A stretch of 64,000 bases of DNA, from positions 1 to 64,000 of the forward strand of contig RDOA01000009.1 in assembly GCA_011364925.1 (NCBI GenBank). The letters are read 5' to 3'. The notes under the pieces were generated by a model, which worked only from the letters and a program-made list of their open reading frames with translations, did no database searches and was not told where the DNA came from. Origin of the DNA: Promethearchaeota archaeon (GTDB taxonomy: Archaea; Asgardarchaeota; Lokiarchaeia; Sigyniarchaeales; SOKP01). Position numbers and translations under genes: made by a program. Below, one piece after another: positions 43,369 through 52,143 of the stretch; positions within the stretch are counted from its first letter, which is position 1; each line of letters starts with the position of its first letter.

Positions 43369-43650
43369 ATGGTTAAAGTTGATTTGAATTTGTTAAACAT
43401 ATTCGTGCTACGAGTTAAGAAAAGTAAGATTCAATACGAGGGAGATACCGTAGGCGACATCATTTCCCAATTTCTTGCAGAATATAAAGATCTCTTAGAT
43501 GATAGTATTCTAACTAAAAATAAGAAGAAGTTAAATCCACAAATGGTAATTTTACTCAACGGTAGAAACATTACCTACATGAAAAATTATAAAACAAAAC
43601 TAAATGACGGAGATCAAATCTATTTATCTTTTCCTATATCGGGAGGTTAA
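43369..43650 (+). CDS. Ubiquitin-like (MoaD/ThiS/SAMP-type) protein ending in GG
   Basis: This 93-residue protein has the beta-grasp pattern of sulfur-carrier or modifier proteins, with 'ILLNGRNITYMKNYKTKLND' and the end 'GDQIYLSFPISGG'. A C-terminal Gly-Gly is activated by an E1-like enzyme to a thiocarboxylate, or to form an isopeptide. Archaeal SAMPs do both. It starts at ATG 43369 just 105 bp after the ThiI-like gene on the same strand, which suggests sulfur delivery to, or modification of, that protein. No E1 gene is in the window. Confidence 0.85.
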   Translation: MVKVDLNLLNIFVLRVKKSKIQYEGDTVGDIISQFLAEYKDLLDDSILTKNKKKLNPQMVILLNGRNITYMKNYKTKLNDGDQIYLSFPISGG

Positions 43651-43813
43651 TCTATTTATAGAACACAATAATAAAATTCGATATCGCTTTCAAAAATTCC
43701 CTAAAAAGTAATAATTTATTAATTCCTTCTACTATAAATATGTTGTAGGATTTTTTCCGACAATTTCTAAAAGAAAATTTTAAGATTTATTGCGTGGATT
43801 CTGGTAATAAAAG

Positions 43814-44746
43814 ATGAAGAAAATTGCTTTTATGGGGCTTGACTATGCGGGCAAGACCAGCATCATTACTGCGATCACAAAAAGGTTTGGTTTTGAAGAA
43901 GAAATATTGAATTTACTCCCTACCAGAAAAATTGCTCGAGATGCATTTAAATTCTTAGGTATCGAATTTACTCGTCTTGATTTCGGTGGCCAATTGCAAT
44001 ACAGAGAGGAATATCTGAAACATCCAACTAAGTACATTAGCGGAACCGATTTATTGTTCTACGTTATCGATGCTCAAGATTACGATAGATACGTTGAGAC
44101 TATAGATTATCTTGACCAAATTTTGCTTTTTCTAAAGGAGGATCAAGAATACCCTCCGTTGTGCATATTACTTCATAAATTCGATCCCGAACTAACTCGT
44201 GAAAAAGTAATAAATCAAAGAGTTTTAACAATTAAGCAAGCTCTTCTACGTTATAGTCATGATTTCGACATATTTTTCTTTGAGACTTCAATTTACGATA
44301 TAAAATCGATAATGGATGCTTTCTCCTCAGGTCTATCATTATTGTTTGACAAAATAGAGATGGTTTCTCGTTTGTTTTCTCGAATTAGCAAGAATTACAA
44401 CTCGATTTTGATGGCCCTCTTTGATTCTAAGGGGATAACAATAGGAGAATATTATAGGCCTCATTTACACTTAACGGAAAAAATTCGGATTTATGATAAA
44501 TACTTGGAAGTCCAAAAAAGAATTTTAACTGAAAACAGAAAGCGTTTGGAGTTTTCAGATAAATTTGATGATGGAAATAGATATTCAGGATTGGTAGAAG
44601 CGTTGAAGTTTGGAAATCTAGACTTTTATTTGCTTTTCATAATAGAAGAAGACGAAGAACATCTGGAAAAAACTATTGAAGTCTTAGACAAATTAGAATC
44701 AGCAAAAGCTCAAATGGAATCCATAATAATAGAATTAATTCAGTGA
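43814..44746 (+). CDS. Rag/Gtr-like GTPase with C-terminal roadblock-like domain
   Basis: This 310-residue protein has an N-terminal small GTPase domain with G1 'GLDYAGKTS' (8-16), G3 'DFGGQ' (56-60) and G4 'HKFD' (121-124), where the His in place of Asn is the hallmark of Rag/Gtr GTPases (HKMD). The C-terminal part (about 195-310) shows alternating strands and helices ('NYNSILMALFDSKGITIGEY', 'LDFYLLFIIEED') like the roadblock/longin domain of RagA-D. In eukaryotes Rag GTPases recruit TORC1 to lysosomes. Here it may act in nutrient or membrane signalling. Rag-like genes have been reported in Lokiarchaeota. Confidence 0.82.
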   Translation: MKKIAFMGLDYAGKTSIITAITKRFGFEEEILNLLPTRKIARDAFKFLGIEFTRLDFGGQLQYREEYLKHPTKYISGTDLLFYVIDAQDYDRYVETIDYLDQILLFLKEDQEYPPLCILLHKFDPELTREKVINQRVLTIKQALLRYSHDFDIFFFETSIYDIKSIMDAFSSGLSLLFDKIEMVSRLFSRISKNYNSILMALFDSKGITIGEYYRPHLHLTEKIRIYDKYLEVQKRILTENRKRLEFSDKFDDGNRYSGLVEALKFGNLDFYLLFIIEEDEEHLEKTIEVLDKLESAKAQMESIIIELIQ

Positions 44747-44782
44747 AATGAGCATATTAATTTTACCTGAATCCTTAATTCA

Positions 44783-45031
44783 CTAAAAGGTCAATTGAAT
44801 TGTTATTGCTTCTTCACCCTTTAAATGAACTGGTCCAATTGTTTTCTTTGGAATTTTGGTAATTCCTCTCGTTATTATCTTTTTTACTACTTCTTTATTT
44901 AAATCATCAGGATTATATCTTATGAAATTAATTAATTGAGAGGAAATTTCCTCAATTGCTTTATCGTAAAGATTAGACTCAGAATATAATTCTTTATTCA
45001 ATTCGCTTAAGACAATAATTTTACCGAGCAT
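44783..45031 (-). CDS. Hypothetical protein, 82 residues
   Basis: A small mixed-charge protein with a helical N-terminal half and a beta-like end ('KEEAITIQLTF' region). It converges with the Rag-like GTPase gene, 36 bp away, and precedes the tRNA gene on the same strand. I do not recognise it. The codon usage looks like a real gene. Confidence 0.5.
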   Translation of the reverse strand: MLGKIIVLSELNKELYSESNLYDKAIEEISSQLINFIRYNPDDLNKEVVKKIITRGITKIPKKTIGPVHLKGEEAITIQLTF

Positions 45032-45066
45032 TTCAACATCCTATATTTCATTTAATTGGGTAATAG

Positions 45067-45171
45067 CGCAGATGGAGGGATTCGAACCCCCGAGCGCTTA
45101 CGCGCACCGGCTTTAACGGATATAAGGTAATACTCTCGAAGCCGGCGTCTTACCAGCTAGGCTACATCTGC
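45067..45171 (-). tRNA. tRNA-Ser(CGA) with 22-base intron
   Basis: On the minus strand, the acceptor GCAGATG (from 45171) pairs with CATCTGC, followed by discriminator G (45067) and no encoded CCA. The anticodon stem CCGGC/GCCGG encloses TT-CGA-G, then a 22-base insert at 45113-45134, then A: an intron at the canonical 37/38 position. A long variable arm (GCGC-GTAA-GCGC) marks class II, and the T arm has GGTTCGAATCC. Anticodon CGA (45136-45138) reads UCG. G73 is typical of serine tRNAs. Confidence 0.93.
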
Positions 45172-45259
45172 TTTAAATAATGTACGTAATTAGGATTAGT
45201 TAAAAGGAATATAAATTTTTTTCTAAAACCTTTATTTATCGATTATAATAGTATAAAAA

Positions 45260-45559
45260 CTAAGAGTTTGGAACATAAATCTTTAACTTTAATCCAGGAT
45301 CTAATAATTTTATTAAACCTTCTTCTTCGTATTGCTTCAATAACAATTTAACCGTTGAGATTCTTAAGTCATACCTCAATGCCATATCAGATGCCAGTAT
45401 GGACTTCCTTTTAGGAAGGGATTCTCGGATCTCTTTCTCTATAGCAATAGGAATAAACGCATCTCTTTCTACAATACTAATCTGTTTTGTTCTACCGTAC
45501 TTCCTTCTTAAATTAAGAGTAGCTTTTCGGACTAATAACTTCTCTTCTTTTTCAGACAT
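45260..45559 (-). CDS. Ribosomal protein eS25-like
   Basis: This 99-residue protein resembles archaeal/eukaryotic eS25, a winged-helix protein of the small-subunit head. The late segment 'DLRISTVKLLLKQYEEEGLIKLL' followed by a basic beta wing is typical, and a basic N-terminal region precedes it. Next to tRNA-Ser and the Bud23-like gene the position makes sense. A generic winged-helix regulator is the alternative. Confidence 0.7.
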   Translation of the reverse strand: MSEKEEKLLVRKATLNLRRKYGRTKQISIVERDAFIPIAIEKEIRESLPKRKSILASDMALRYDLRISTVKLLLKQYEEEGLIKLLDPGLKLKIYVPNS

Positions 45560-45712
45560 AGTTCCACCATTAAAATAACGAAATGTTAAAAATTAAAGCT
45601 CTAATCAAATTATTAAATATTTAAATTTTAATAAAATTTGCGATTTACAAAACGAATTAAGAAAGCTATTTTCAGATTAATTCATTGATCATATCAATTA
45701 GGGATATCCAAT

Positions 45713-46345
45713 TTGAACAACGATTATTTTTTTGATGTCAAAAAAAAACGACCTGAAGAATTATTTGAGAGCGTGTTAGATTATTTTAAAGATGAAACCC
45801 TCTTTAATTATGCCACATCTAAATCAATTATGCGTACCCAAAGAAAGATAACATTAAGAACGCTAGAATTGTTAGAGCTTAAAAATAATCAACATTTAAT
45901 TCTTGATGCTGGTTGTGGTCCTGGATTTGTAGCGATGTACTTGGATGAATTAGGCTATAAAACAATTGCTTTAGACTTAATACTGAACTTCCTTAAATTT
46001 TATGAAATTCAAGATTTAAATCCTGTACTTGCTGACATGTGTTATCCTCCATTTCAGCCAGATGTCTTCGATGCCATTATTTCTATTTCAGCTTTACAAT
46101 GGATTTATATACATCTTAATCTAAAGAAAAAGAGAGAGGATTTAATTAATCTTTTTAAAATGTTTTATACGATTCTGAAGCCCAAAGGAAAAGCAGTCTT
46201 TCAATTTTATCCAAAAGATAAAATGGTAATGGATAATATTGGAGATTTGATATCTAAAAACACAAAATTTAACGGAAATTTTGTGATTGACAATCCTAAT
46301 AGCCCTAAAAAAAGAAAGATTTATTTACTCTTAAAAAAAGAGTAA
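45713..46345 (+). CDS. Bud23-like rRNA methyltransferase
   Basis: This 210-residue SAM-dependent methyltransferase has motif I 'LDAGCGPGFVAMYLDE', an acidic end of strand 2 ('IALDL') and 'ADMCYPPFQPDVFDAIISIS'. The segment 'ISALQWI' and the late 'VIDNPNSPKKRKIYLLL' match eukaryotic Bud23/WBSCR22 ('VDYPNS...KKFYL'), which makes m7G in 18S rRNA near the P/E site. It therefore probably modifies 16S rRNA in this archaeon. Start TTG 45713. No Trm112 partner is seen in the window. Confidence 0.8.
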   Translation: MNNDYFFDVKKKRPEELFESVLDYFKDETLFNYATSKSIMRTQRKITLRTLELLELKNNQHLILDAGCGPGFVAMYLDELGYKTIALDLILNFLKFYEIQDLNPVLADMCYPPFQPDVFDAIISISALQWIYIHLNLKKKREDLINLFKMFYTILKPKGKAVFQFYPKDKMVMDNIGDLISKNTKFNGNFVIDNPNSPKKRKIYLLLKKE

Positions 46346-46518
46346 TAATAAAATAGTTTATCATCATAATACATACAACTTTAGCATTTAGGATAGCATA
46401 AGATTTTAATTAAGTATTTTTATAAATTTGTTAAAAATCTCAATATTCTAAAAATTTGCTTTAAACAGGATTTTGATAACCTTTATTAAAGTAGCTTTAT
46501 AGGAGGTACGTTTTAAAT

Positions 46519-47631
46519 ATGCCTGTGGGTTTAGTGGTTATGAAATGGGATGATCGTGTTGGGACAGAGATTTTAACTAAGTATCCCGAAGAATTGGCGA
46601 TAACCGATAAAACATTGATGCAAGTATATAGTACGCACGAGTACAGCGGAGAATCAGGGATGATTAGCTTAATGGTTGGATCTCTAAATATCGCATCATA
46701 TTACACTGGACCAGATAAAGGCTACTACTTACTGCTATTATTGAATATAGATGATGATCCCGATACATATGAGGGAGGATTAATCACAGCTTCTAGGACT
46801 GTTTTAGAAAACCTTGAAAACGATGCATACAAACAAATGATTCCCTTTCTTTATAGGAGACTTTCCGTATTCCCGACTTTAACTAATGAACAACAACTTG
46901 CAGAATTTTATCAAGATGAAGTAAAACGTTTGATTTTAGACCGTTTGCGAGAAGAAGGCACAGTTTCTAAATCAGAATTAACAATTTGGCTTAAAGATAG
47001 ATACAAACATGGATTCGTAGATTTAGAAGGTGCTATTTTAGAACTCATTAAAAAAGATATCGTTAAGGAATCATCAGTGAAAGGAATACCTTCTGAGTTA
47101 CTCTTTCTGACGAATGATCTATTGGTGATGAGAATTCCTGCAACAGTTCTTTATAAATCACCTAGTGATAGAGGTTTACCTTCCCAATTTAGTAAAGATT
47201 ATTTAACGGAAACAAGGAATTATTTTCAGAAGTACCATCCTTCTGAGGAGGATAACCTTAGAATAGCGCAAATGTTCAGTGATCCTCAGGCATATGAAGT
47301 CTTGAGATTATTGAGAACTGCAATTGTAACAAAGAACGATCTTGAAAAATTGAAGAAGAAAGGAGTTGAAGACATTGATAATATTCTGAGATTACTTTGG
47401 GAAAATCAGATGATTCTGGTTTTTAGAGACGATAAAAATACTGAATATTATGCTCTTCTTACGGATTTTCTTATACAATTAATTTTCCCTAAATATTTAT
47501 TAAATGTAATTAAATCTGAATACGATACTAAATCAAAAGCAGAGCATGTTTTAATAGAATACCTTAATGTTCTTGAAGACACCTATTTAGGTTTAAAATC
47601 GATTGTTAAATCAAGAAAAAAAGCTAAATAG
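46519..47631 (+). CDS. Longin/roadblock-like plus winged-helix protein, copy 1
   Basis: This 370-residue protein has an N-terminal domain of about 125 residues ('GLVVMKWDDRVGTEILTKYP', 'GYYLLLLLNIDDDPDTYEGG') with a strand-helix order like longin/roadblock sensors, and two winged-helix-like parts (about 130-215, 'VSKSELTIWLKDRYKHGFVD'; about 265-345, 'VLRLLRTAIVTKNDLEKLKK'). It has no membrane segment. A close paralogue lies at 52143-53246, on the other side of the giant surface protein. GGAGGTACG precedes its ATG. Function unknown; likely an adaptor or regulator for the membrane protein. Confidence 0.7.
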   Translation: MPVGLVVMKWDDRVGTEILTKYPEELAITDKTLMQVYSTHEYSGESGMISLMVGSLNIASYYTGPDKGYYLLLLLNIDDDPDTYEGGLITASRTVLENLENDAYKQMIPFLYRRLSVFPTLTNEQQLAEFYQDEVKRLILDRLREEGTVSKSELTIWLKDRYKHGFVDLEGAILELIKKDIVKESSVKGIPSELLFLTNDLLVMRIPATVLYKSPSDRGLPSQFSKDYLTETRNYFQKYHPSEEDNLRIAQMFSDPQAYEVLRLLRTAIVTKNDLEKLKKKGVEDIDNILRLLWENQMILVFRDDKNTEYYALLTDFLIQLIFPKYLLNVIKSEYDTKSKAEHVLIEYLNVLEDTYLGLKSIVKSRKKAK

Positions 47632-47835
47632 GAATGGCTATTCGTTCCTTATTATATTTCTTCTAATTTTGGAAATTTTCAAATTGATTTTTAGGTTTAA
47701 AAACGAATAATTGCTTATATTAGGTTTATTAAGATTCTTTTTACTAATAATTAAATATGCAAAAAGGTACTTATAAAGTTAAAAAGTTCTTATTTTAAAG
47801 CATATCTAAAAAAAAACATAAATAGGTAAATGTAA

Positions 47836-50800
47836 ATGAATGTTAGAAAAAAACAAAAATTCAAAATGACACTGGTTTTACTTACGATCTTAATTCCAAC
47901 TGCTACATTTTCTATGATTTTATTTAATCAAGGAAATTATGGCGACAAAAATAATATGATATCTGATGGAGCGGAAAATCCGTTTGATAGGGAAGGAGGA
48001 GATAACTATTATCCCAGAACTTCCGAAATCACTCATTTGAATGACAAATATGATTTATCTATCTGGTGGAATAAGACTTATAGGTTCAGAATTGGTTTTG
48101 TTTTAGAAGAAACTGAAGGAATTGATCGCTATCAACCTGTTGATGTGTTTTTTACATTCAGAGAGGATGAACATTATGAAAACACTGAAAGACTCGTTAG
48201 CTTTAACGCAACGGGAAACGATGAGTGGAGCGATCCATTACCGTTGCAAATGTGGAACATAACTAAATATCCCGCGACGAATTTTATAGAATCCTGTACA
48301 GTAACATTTCTCGCAAATGTTTCAGCTAATACAAACAAAACGTATTTTCTTTATTACAATGAAAATAATGCGGGAATTGAACAAATTGTATATAATACTG
48401 GTTTCACAAGCGAGAAATCGGGGTTGACTCTAACTGTAACAGTAGGAACTGACTATCAAGTGGTCCTAAAGCAAGGATTAGCGTCAACGCAGTTAATAAG
48501 AGAAGGATTAAATTATCACCAAGATGAGTCTTTAGCTCCAGAAAAGCAATTATCAGATCCAAGCTTGAAATTTTTGGCTCATTTTGAGAATTCAGTTTCT
48601 GATTCGTCAGGGAACGAACCAGATGGAACTATCAATGGTGATCCTCAATATATAACGGGAATAGTACAATATGGAATGGATTTTGACGGAAATGATTTTG
48701 TAAGTTATGCTAATGGCCTTGAAAGCATAGGAGATCCACTAAACGGCCTTAGCAACGAATTTACGGTATGTTTTTGGATTAACCCCGATGATTTATCAGG
48801 TGGAGCAACTAATCACCAAACTGAGAATGTAGTGGCAGCTAAAGCTAGTGATTCATACAATGATAACTTTGAATTGGGAGTGAACAACGAAGGAAACATC
48901 CATGTTTATCTTGATACCGAGACCAGAGATACCTTTGCTGATTTTGCCCCCGCTGGAACAATTACTACTACAGGTGGGTGGTATTTTGTCGCTTTTAGAT
49001 ATCAACAGGGGATTGCTGAAGTAAGGATTGTTCAAATAAACAATCCAAGCAATCCAAATAATGATATCTGGTGGTCAATGCCTAATTGGAATGGAGCAGA
49101 CGATCTTGATGAAGCTGATGGTAGTCCGTTCACTATTGGAGCTTCTGAGCACATAGATCAATTTTTCAAAGGCGCAATTGACGAGTTTGCCGTTTACAAT
49201 ATATATCTTTCTGATCAAGAAGTTGAAGATTTTAAATACGGTTCAATGCCCTCTTCGATTCAATCAATAACAGAATTAGAGAATGGTCCCGTATTTTCCA
49301 GCTATGACGTTAAATGGACAACTACGTTTGATATGCATATTGAAGATACTTGTACATTTTACTACGATTATGAACTATGGAATCTAGAACGAAGTATTTA
49401 CTTTGAAAACGAATTCAACTACACGATTGATAGAATGTTTGCTTTAAATACAAATTATAATTTTACGGTAGTTGATGATCACGAGGACTTGTTATACATC
49501 TACGATGGTATTATCCAAAAAGACATAACTTCCGCGGGATTTGTTGCTGAAAATTATACTATTGTTCATAACGCTCCAGATGCATCTAAAGATGCAATAG
49601 GAGTGTTCATTGAAGGATATGAATTATCTGATCCCGCCCATACATCGATATCGTACCTTAAAGGTGATGTAATTTACGATAATGGTGATGTTGAGTTTAT
49701 ACCCGGTTCATTAAACGATTTTGATAATAGCGTTGGGAACGAATCCTATCAACTAAAGATCAATTTCTGGGAATTGGCAGGAAGTGTTAATAAATCAGGA
49801 AATTTAGATAATACTGGCATGATCCAATATTTTGACGACACATTGTTATCCTTACGGGAAGAAGTAGACGTTTTTATTTATCAACAGGATAGCCTTTTCT
49901 ACAGCATCGACGTAAATGTGACTGATATTGATGGAAAATTAGTTCCAGACGCGACAGTAACCGTTTGGAATGCATCTGATTATACTACCTTCTGGACTCA
50001 AGACACAGATGCGTTTGGTCGTACTATTTTTAATCGATTTGAAAACGGACTTTATGTAGTAAATGTGTCTTACGTAAGATATGGCCAAACTCTTAGCATC
50101 ACAAATCCACAAGTTATTGAACTTAATGAAACTAATGTAGATACGTTTGGAGTATATTACCTTAGCTTTACTAATGTAAAGTTAACTTCTTTAGAGTTAA
50201 AGTTTCAGCGAGAAGATATGGGTACGATTCAAGAGGACGTAGTCGGTGCTAACATCACTTTTTCGATTGACGACGGTTCTGGATCAGTTATATTAGGATA
50301 TGAACTTACTAACTCCACTGGTGTTACTATATTTAGATGGGCTAATCTGACAGATGCTAATAGTGGAAATGTGAGTCTTACGGTTAATTGGCACGGCGAG
50401 AATTATGAAGATTTAGCTTGTGCTGATGATCTAAACCCTTCAGATATCGCTAGTATAACTTTACCCTTTTATCAATATCTCTATTCCGTTATAAATGTAT
50501 CTACTGGAAATACTTATCAATCTTTCCTAACAGTCAATGAAAGTGGAACAATAGATGTGATGTTAGGAGACCCATTGAGTCTTTGGGTAAATTACACTCA
50601 ACAAAAGAATTTGGATCCAATAACTCCAATTGAAGGTGGAACTGTAAGCTATAATATAAAAATCGGTACGCTACAAATTAATTCAGGAACACTCACATTT
50701 TCTGAAACGGGAAATGGTGTCTACAGTCTTTATATCGATACTTCAAATCCTGTAGAACCTGCTGGTGCGAATTGGTTATCCAGTGAGACATATACAATGG

Positions 50801-52143
50801 AAATAACTGCTTCTAAACCAGGATATACTACAATCCAAACATCGATCACTTTTACACTTTTGGATAAATTGACAGCTTTAAGTGCAAGTGATCCCACGCC
50901 TCAAGTTTATTACAACGATCCCATATCTTTCAATGTACATTATACAGATGTTTATGCTGAACCTGACCAAGATATCGATGGTGCTACAGTTCAATTTGTT
51001 GCAATTGGAGTTACGGGTGTTAATGGATATTTAACACCGTTAGGATCTGGTCTATACTCCTTTAATCTTGATAGTTCGGTTTTTCCGACTCACGGAGATT
51101 ATATATTGCAAATTACTGCTTTTAAGCAGAATTACGAAACTCAAACGATTTATCTTCCGCTCTCAATAGAAAAGATAAATACAAGACTTAACGATTCCGC
51201 TGCAATATATGATACTTACAATGTTTTTATAGGCGTTGAAAAGATTTTTTACTTTGAGTATACAGTTGAATCGTCAGGAATAGGATTATCAGGTGTTTCT
51301 CTAAGTGAATGCGCATGGGAAAAAGCAGTCAGCGGAGTCGTTGTAGATAGCGGTGTGGCTTCTTTAAATAGTATGGGTAATGGAATGTATTCGTTAGATT
51401 TAAACACTGAAAACTTAGAAATCGCGACCTATACTCTCATAATAAGATTAGGGGAAAATAACTATGTCGAAAGAGATGCAATCATATTCTTGAATATAAT
51501 TCCTAGAGATATTCATGTAGATGTGGATGATTTAATATCAGTAGTTTCTGGTAATAAACTGTCAATTGATATTTCGATATTTGATGCCATTGATAATTCA
51601 CCTTTACAAAATGCGGAAGTAATTTTAGAATTGAACAATGTAACTTATGGCTACTTTGATGATATTGGTGGTGGCACTTACTCAATAACTATTCCTGATT
51701 CCGATCTTATTGATGCTTTTATCGCTAATGTATTCATACAAGCTAATATAATCGTGAATAAAGTTAACTATAGTCAAACAACCAAATCATTTGCAATAGA
51801 AGTAAAAATGACAGAGATTTTCCCAGGCTTTCCAATGTTTTACTTTCTAATGTTGATTGGTGCCGTTGTTGCTGTGGTTGCTGCTCTTGTTATATCTCGT
51901 CAAGTGCGTAGAGCTAGGATACCCACATTTGTCAAGAAGGCAAGAGAGATGACTAAAAACATAAAAGGAAGGAAAGGCATATCAGATTCGCTTTTATATC
52001 CATCTAAAGAAGAATACATTGTTAAAAAACTAGGAGATAAGTGGGAATTGCTTGATTTGTCTTTGGTAGATATTCTAGGTGTCAGCACAAAGAAGAAAAA
52101 GAACTTGCCAGAACCAACTGAATTTGAGGGAGGTGGATTATAG
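47836..52143 (+). CDS. Giant surface protein: signal, DUF2341, LamG, Ig-like repeats, C-terminal membrane anchor
   Basis: This 1435-residue protein has an N-terminal signal/anchor (about 11-30), a DUF2341-like domain (about 75-180, 'YRFRIGFVLEETEG'), a LamG/concanavalin-like domain (about 245-415, 'LKFLAHFENSVSDSSGNEPD', 'GGWYFVAFRY', 'AIDEFAVYN'), a carboxypeptidase-regulatory-like fold ('DGKLVPDATVTVW'), and several Ig-like repeats with 'DATVQF'-type motifs ('GGTVSYNI', 'GATVQFVAIG', 'NAEVILELN'). A membrane helix (about 1332-1354) is followed by RQVRRAR and a 75-residue cytoplasmic tail. It should project outside the cell to bind glycans or proteins. The stop overlaps the next gene's GTG by one base. 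Confidence 0.85.
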   Translation: MNVRKKQKFKMTLVLLTILIPTATFSMILFNQGNYGDKNNMISDGAENPFDREGGDNYYPRTSEITHLNDKYDLSIWWNKTYRFRIGFVLEETEGIDRYQPVDVFFTFREDEHYENTERLVSFNATGNDEWSDPLPLQMWNITKYPATNFIESCTVTFLANVSANTNKTYFLYYNENNAGIEQIVYNTGFTSEKSGLTLTVTVGTDYQVVLKQGLASTQLIREGLNYHQDESLAPEKQLSDPSLKFLAHFENSVSDSSGNEPDGTINGDPQYITGIVQYGMDFDGNDFVSYANGLESIGDPLNGLSNEFTVCFWINPDDLSGGATNHQTENVVAAKASDSYNDNFELGVNNEGNIHVYLDTETRDTFADFAPAGTITTTGGWYFVAFRYQQGIAEVRIVQINNPSNPNNDIWWSMPNWNGADDLDEADGSPFTIGASEHIDQFFKGAIDEFAVYNIYLSDQEVEDFKYGSMPSSIQSITELENGPVFSSYDVKWTTTFDMHIEDTCTFYYDYELWNLERSIYFENEFNYTIDRMFALNTNYNFTVVDDHEDLLYIYDGIIQKDITSAGFVAENYTIVHNAPDASKDAIGVFIEGYELSDPAHTSISYLKGDVIYDNGDVEFIPGSLNDFDNSVGNESYQLKINFWELAGSVNKSGNLDNTGMIQYFDDTLLSLREEVDVFIYQQDSLFYSIDVNVTDIDGKLVPDATVTVWNASDYTTFWTQDTDAFGRTIFNRFENGLYVVNVSYVRYGQTLSITNPQVIELNETNVDTFGVYYLSFTNVKLTSLELKFQREDMGTIQEDVVGANITFSIDDGSGSVILGYELTNSTGVTIFRWANLTDANSGNVSLTVNWHGENYEDLACADDLNPSDIASITLPFYQYLYSVINVSTGNTYQSFLTVNESGTIDVMLGDPLSLWVNYTQQKNLDPITPIEGGTVSYNIKIGTLQINSGTLTFSETGNGVYSLYIDTSNPVEPAGANWLSSETYTMEITASKPGYTTIQTSITFTLLDKLTALSASDPTPQVYYNDPISFNVHYTDVYAEPDQDIDGATVQFVAIGVTGVNGYLTPLGSGLYSFNLDSSVFPTHGDYILQITAFKQNYETQTIYLPLSIEKINTRLNDSAAIYDTYNVFIGVEKIFYFEYTVESSGIGLSGVSLSECAWEKAVSGVVVDSGVASLNSMGNGMYSLDLNTENLEIATYTLIIRLGENNYVERDAIIFLNIIPRDIHVDVDDLISVVSGNKLSIDISIFDAIDNSPLQNAEVILELNNVTYGYFDDIGGGTYSITIPDSDLIDAFIANVFIQANIIVNKVNYSQTTKSFAIEVKMTEIFPGFPMFYFLMLIGAVVAVVAALVISRQVRRARIPTFVKKAREMTKNIKGRKGISDSLLYPSKEEYIVKKLGDKWELLDLSLVDILGVSTKKKKNLPEPTEFEGGGL

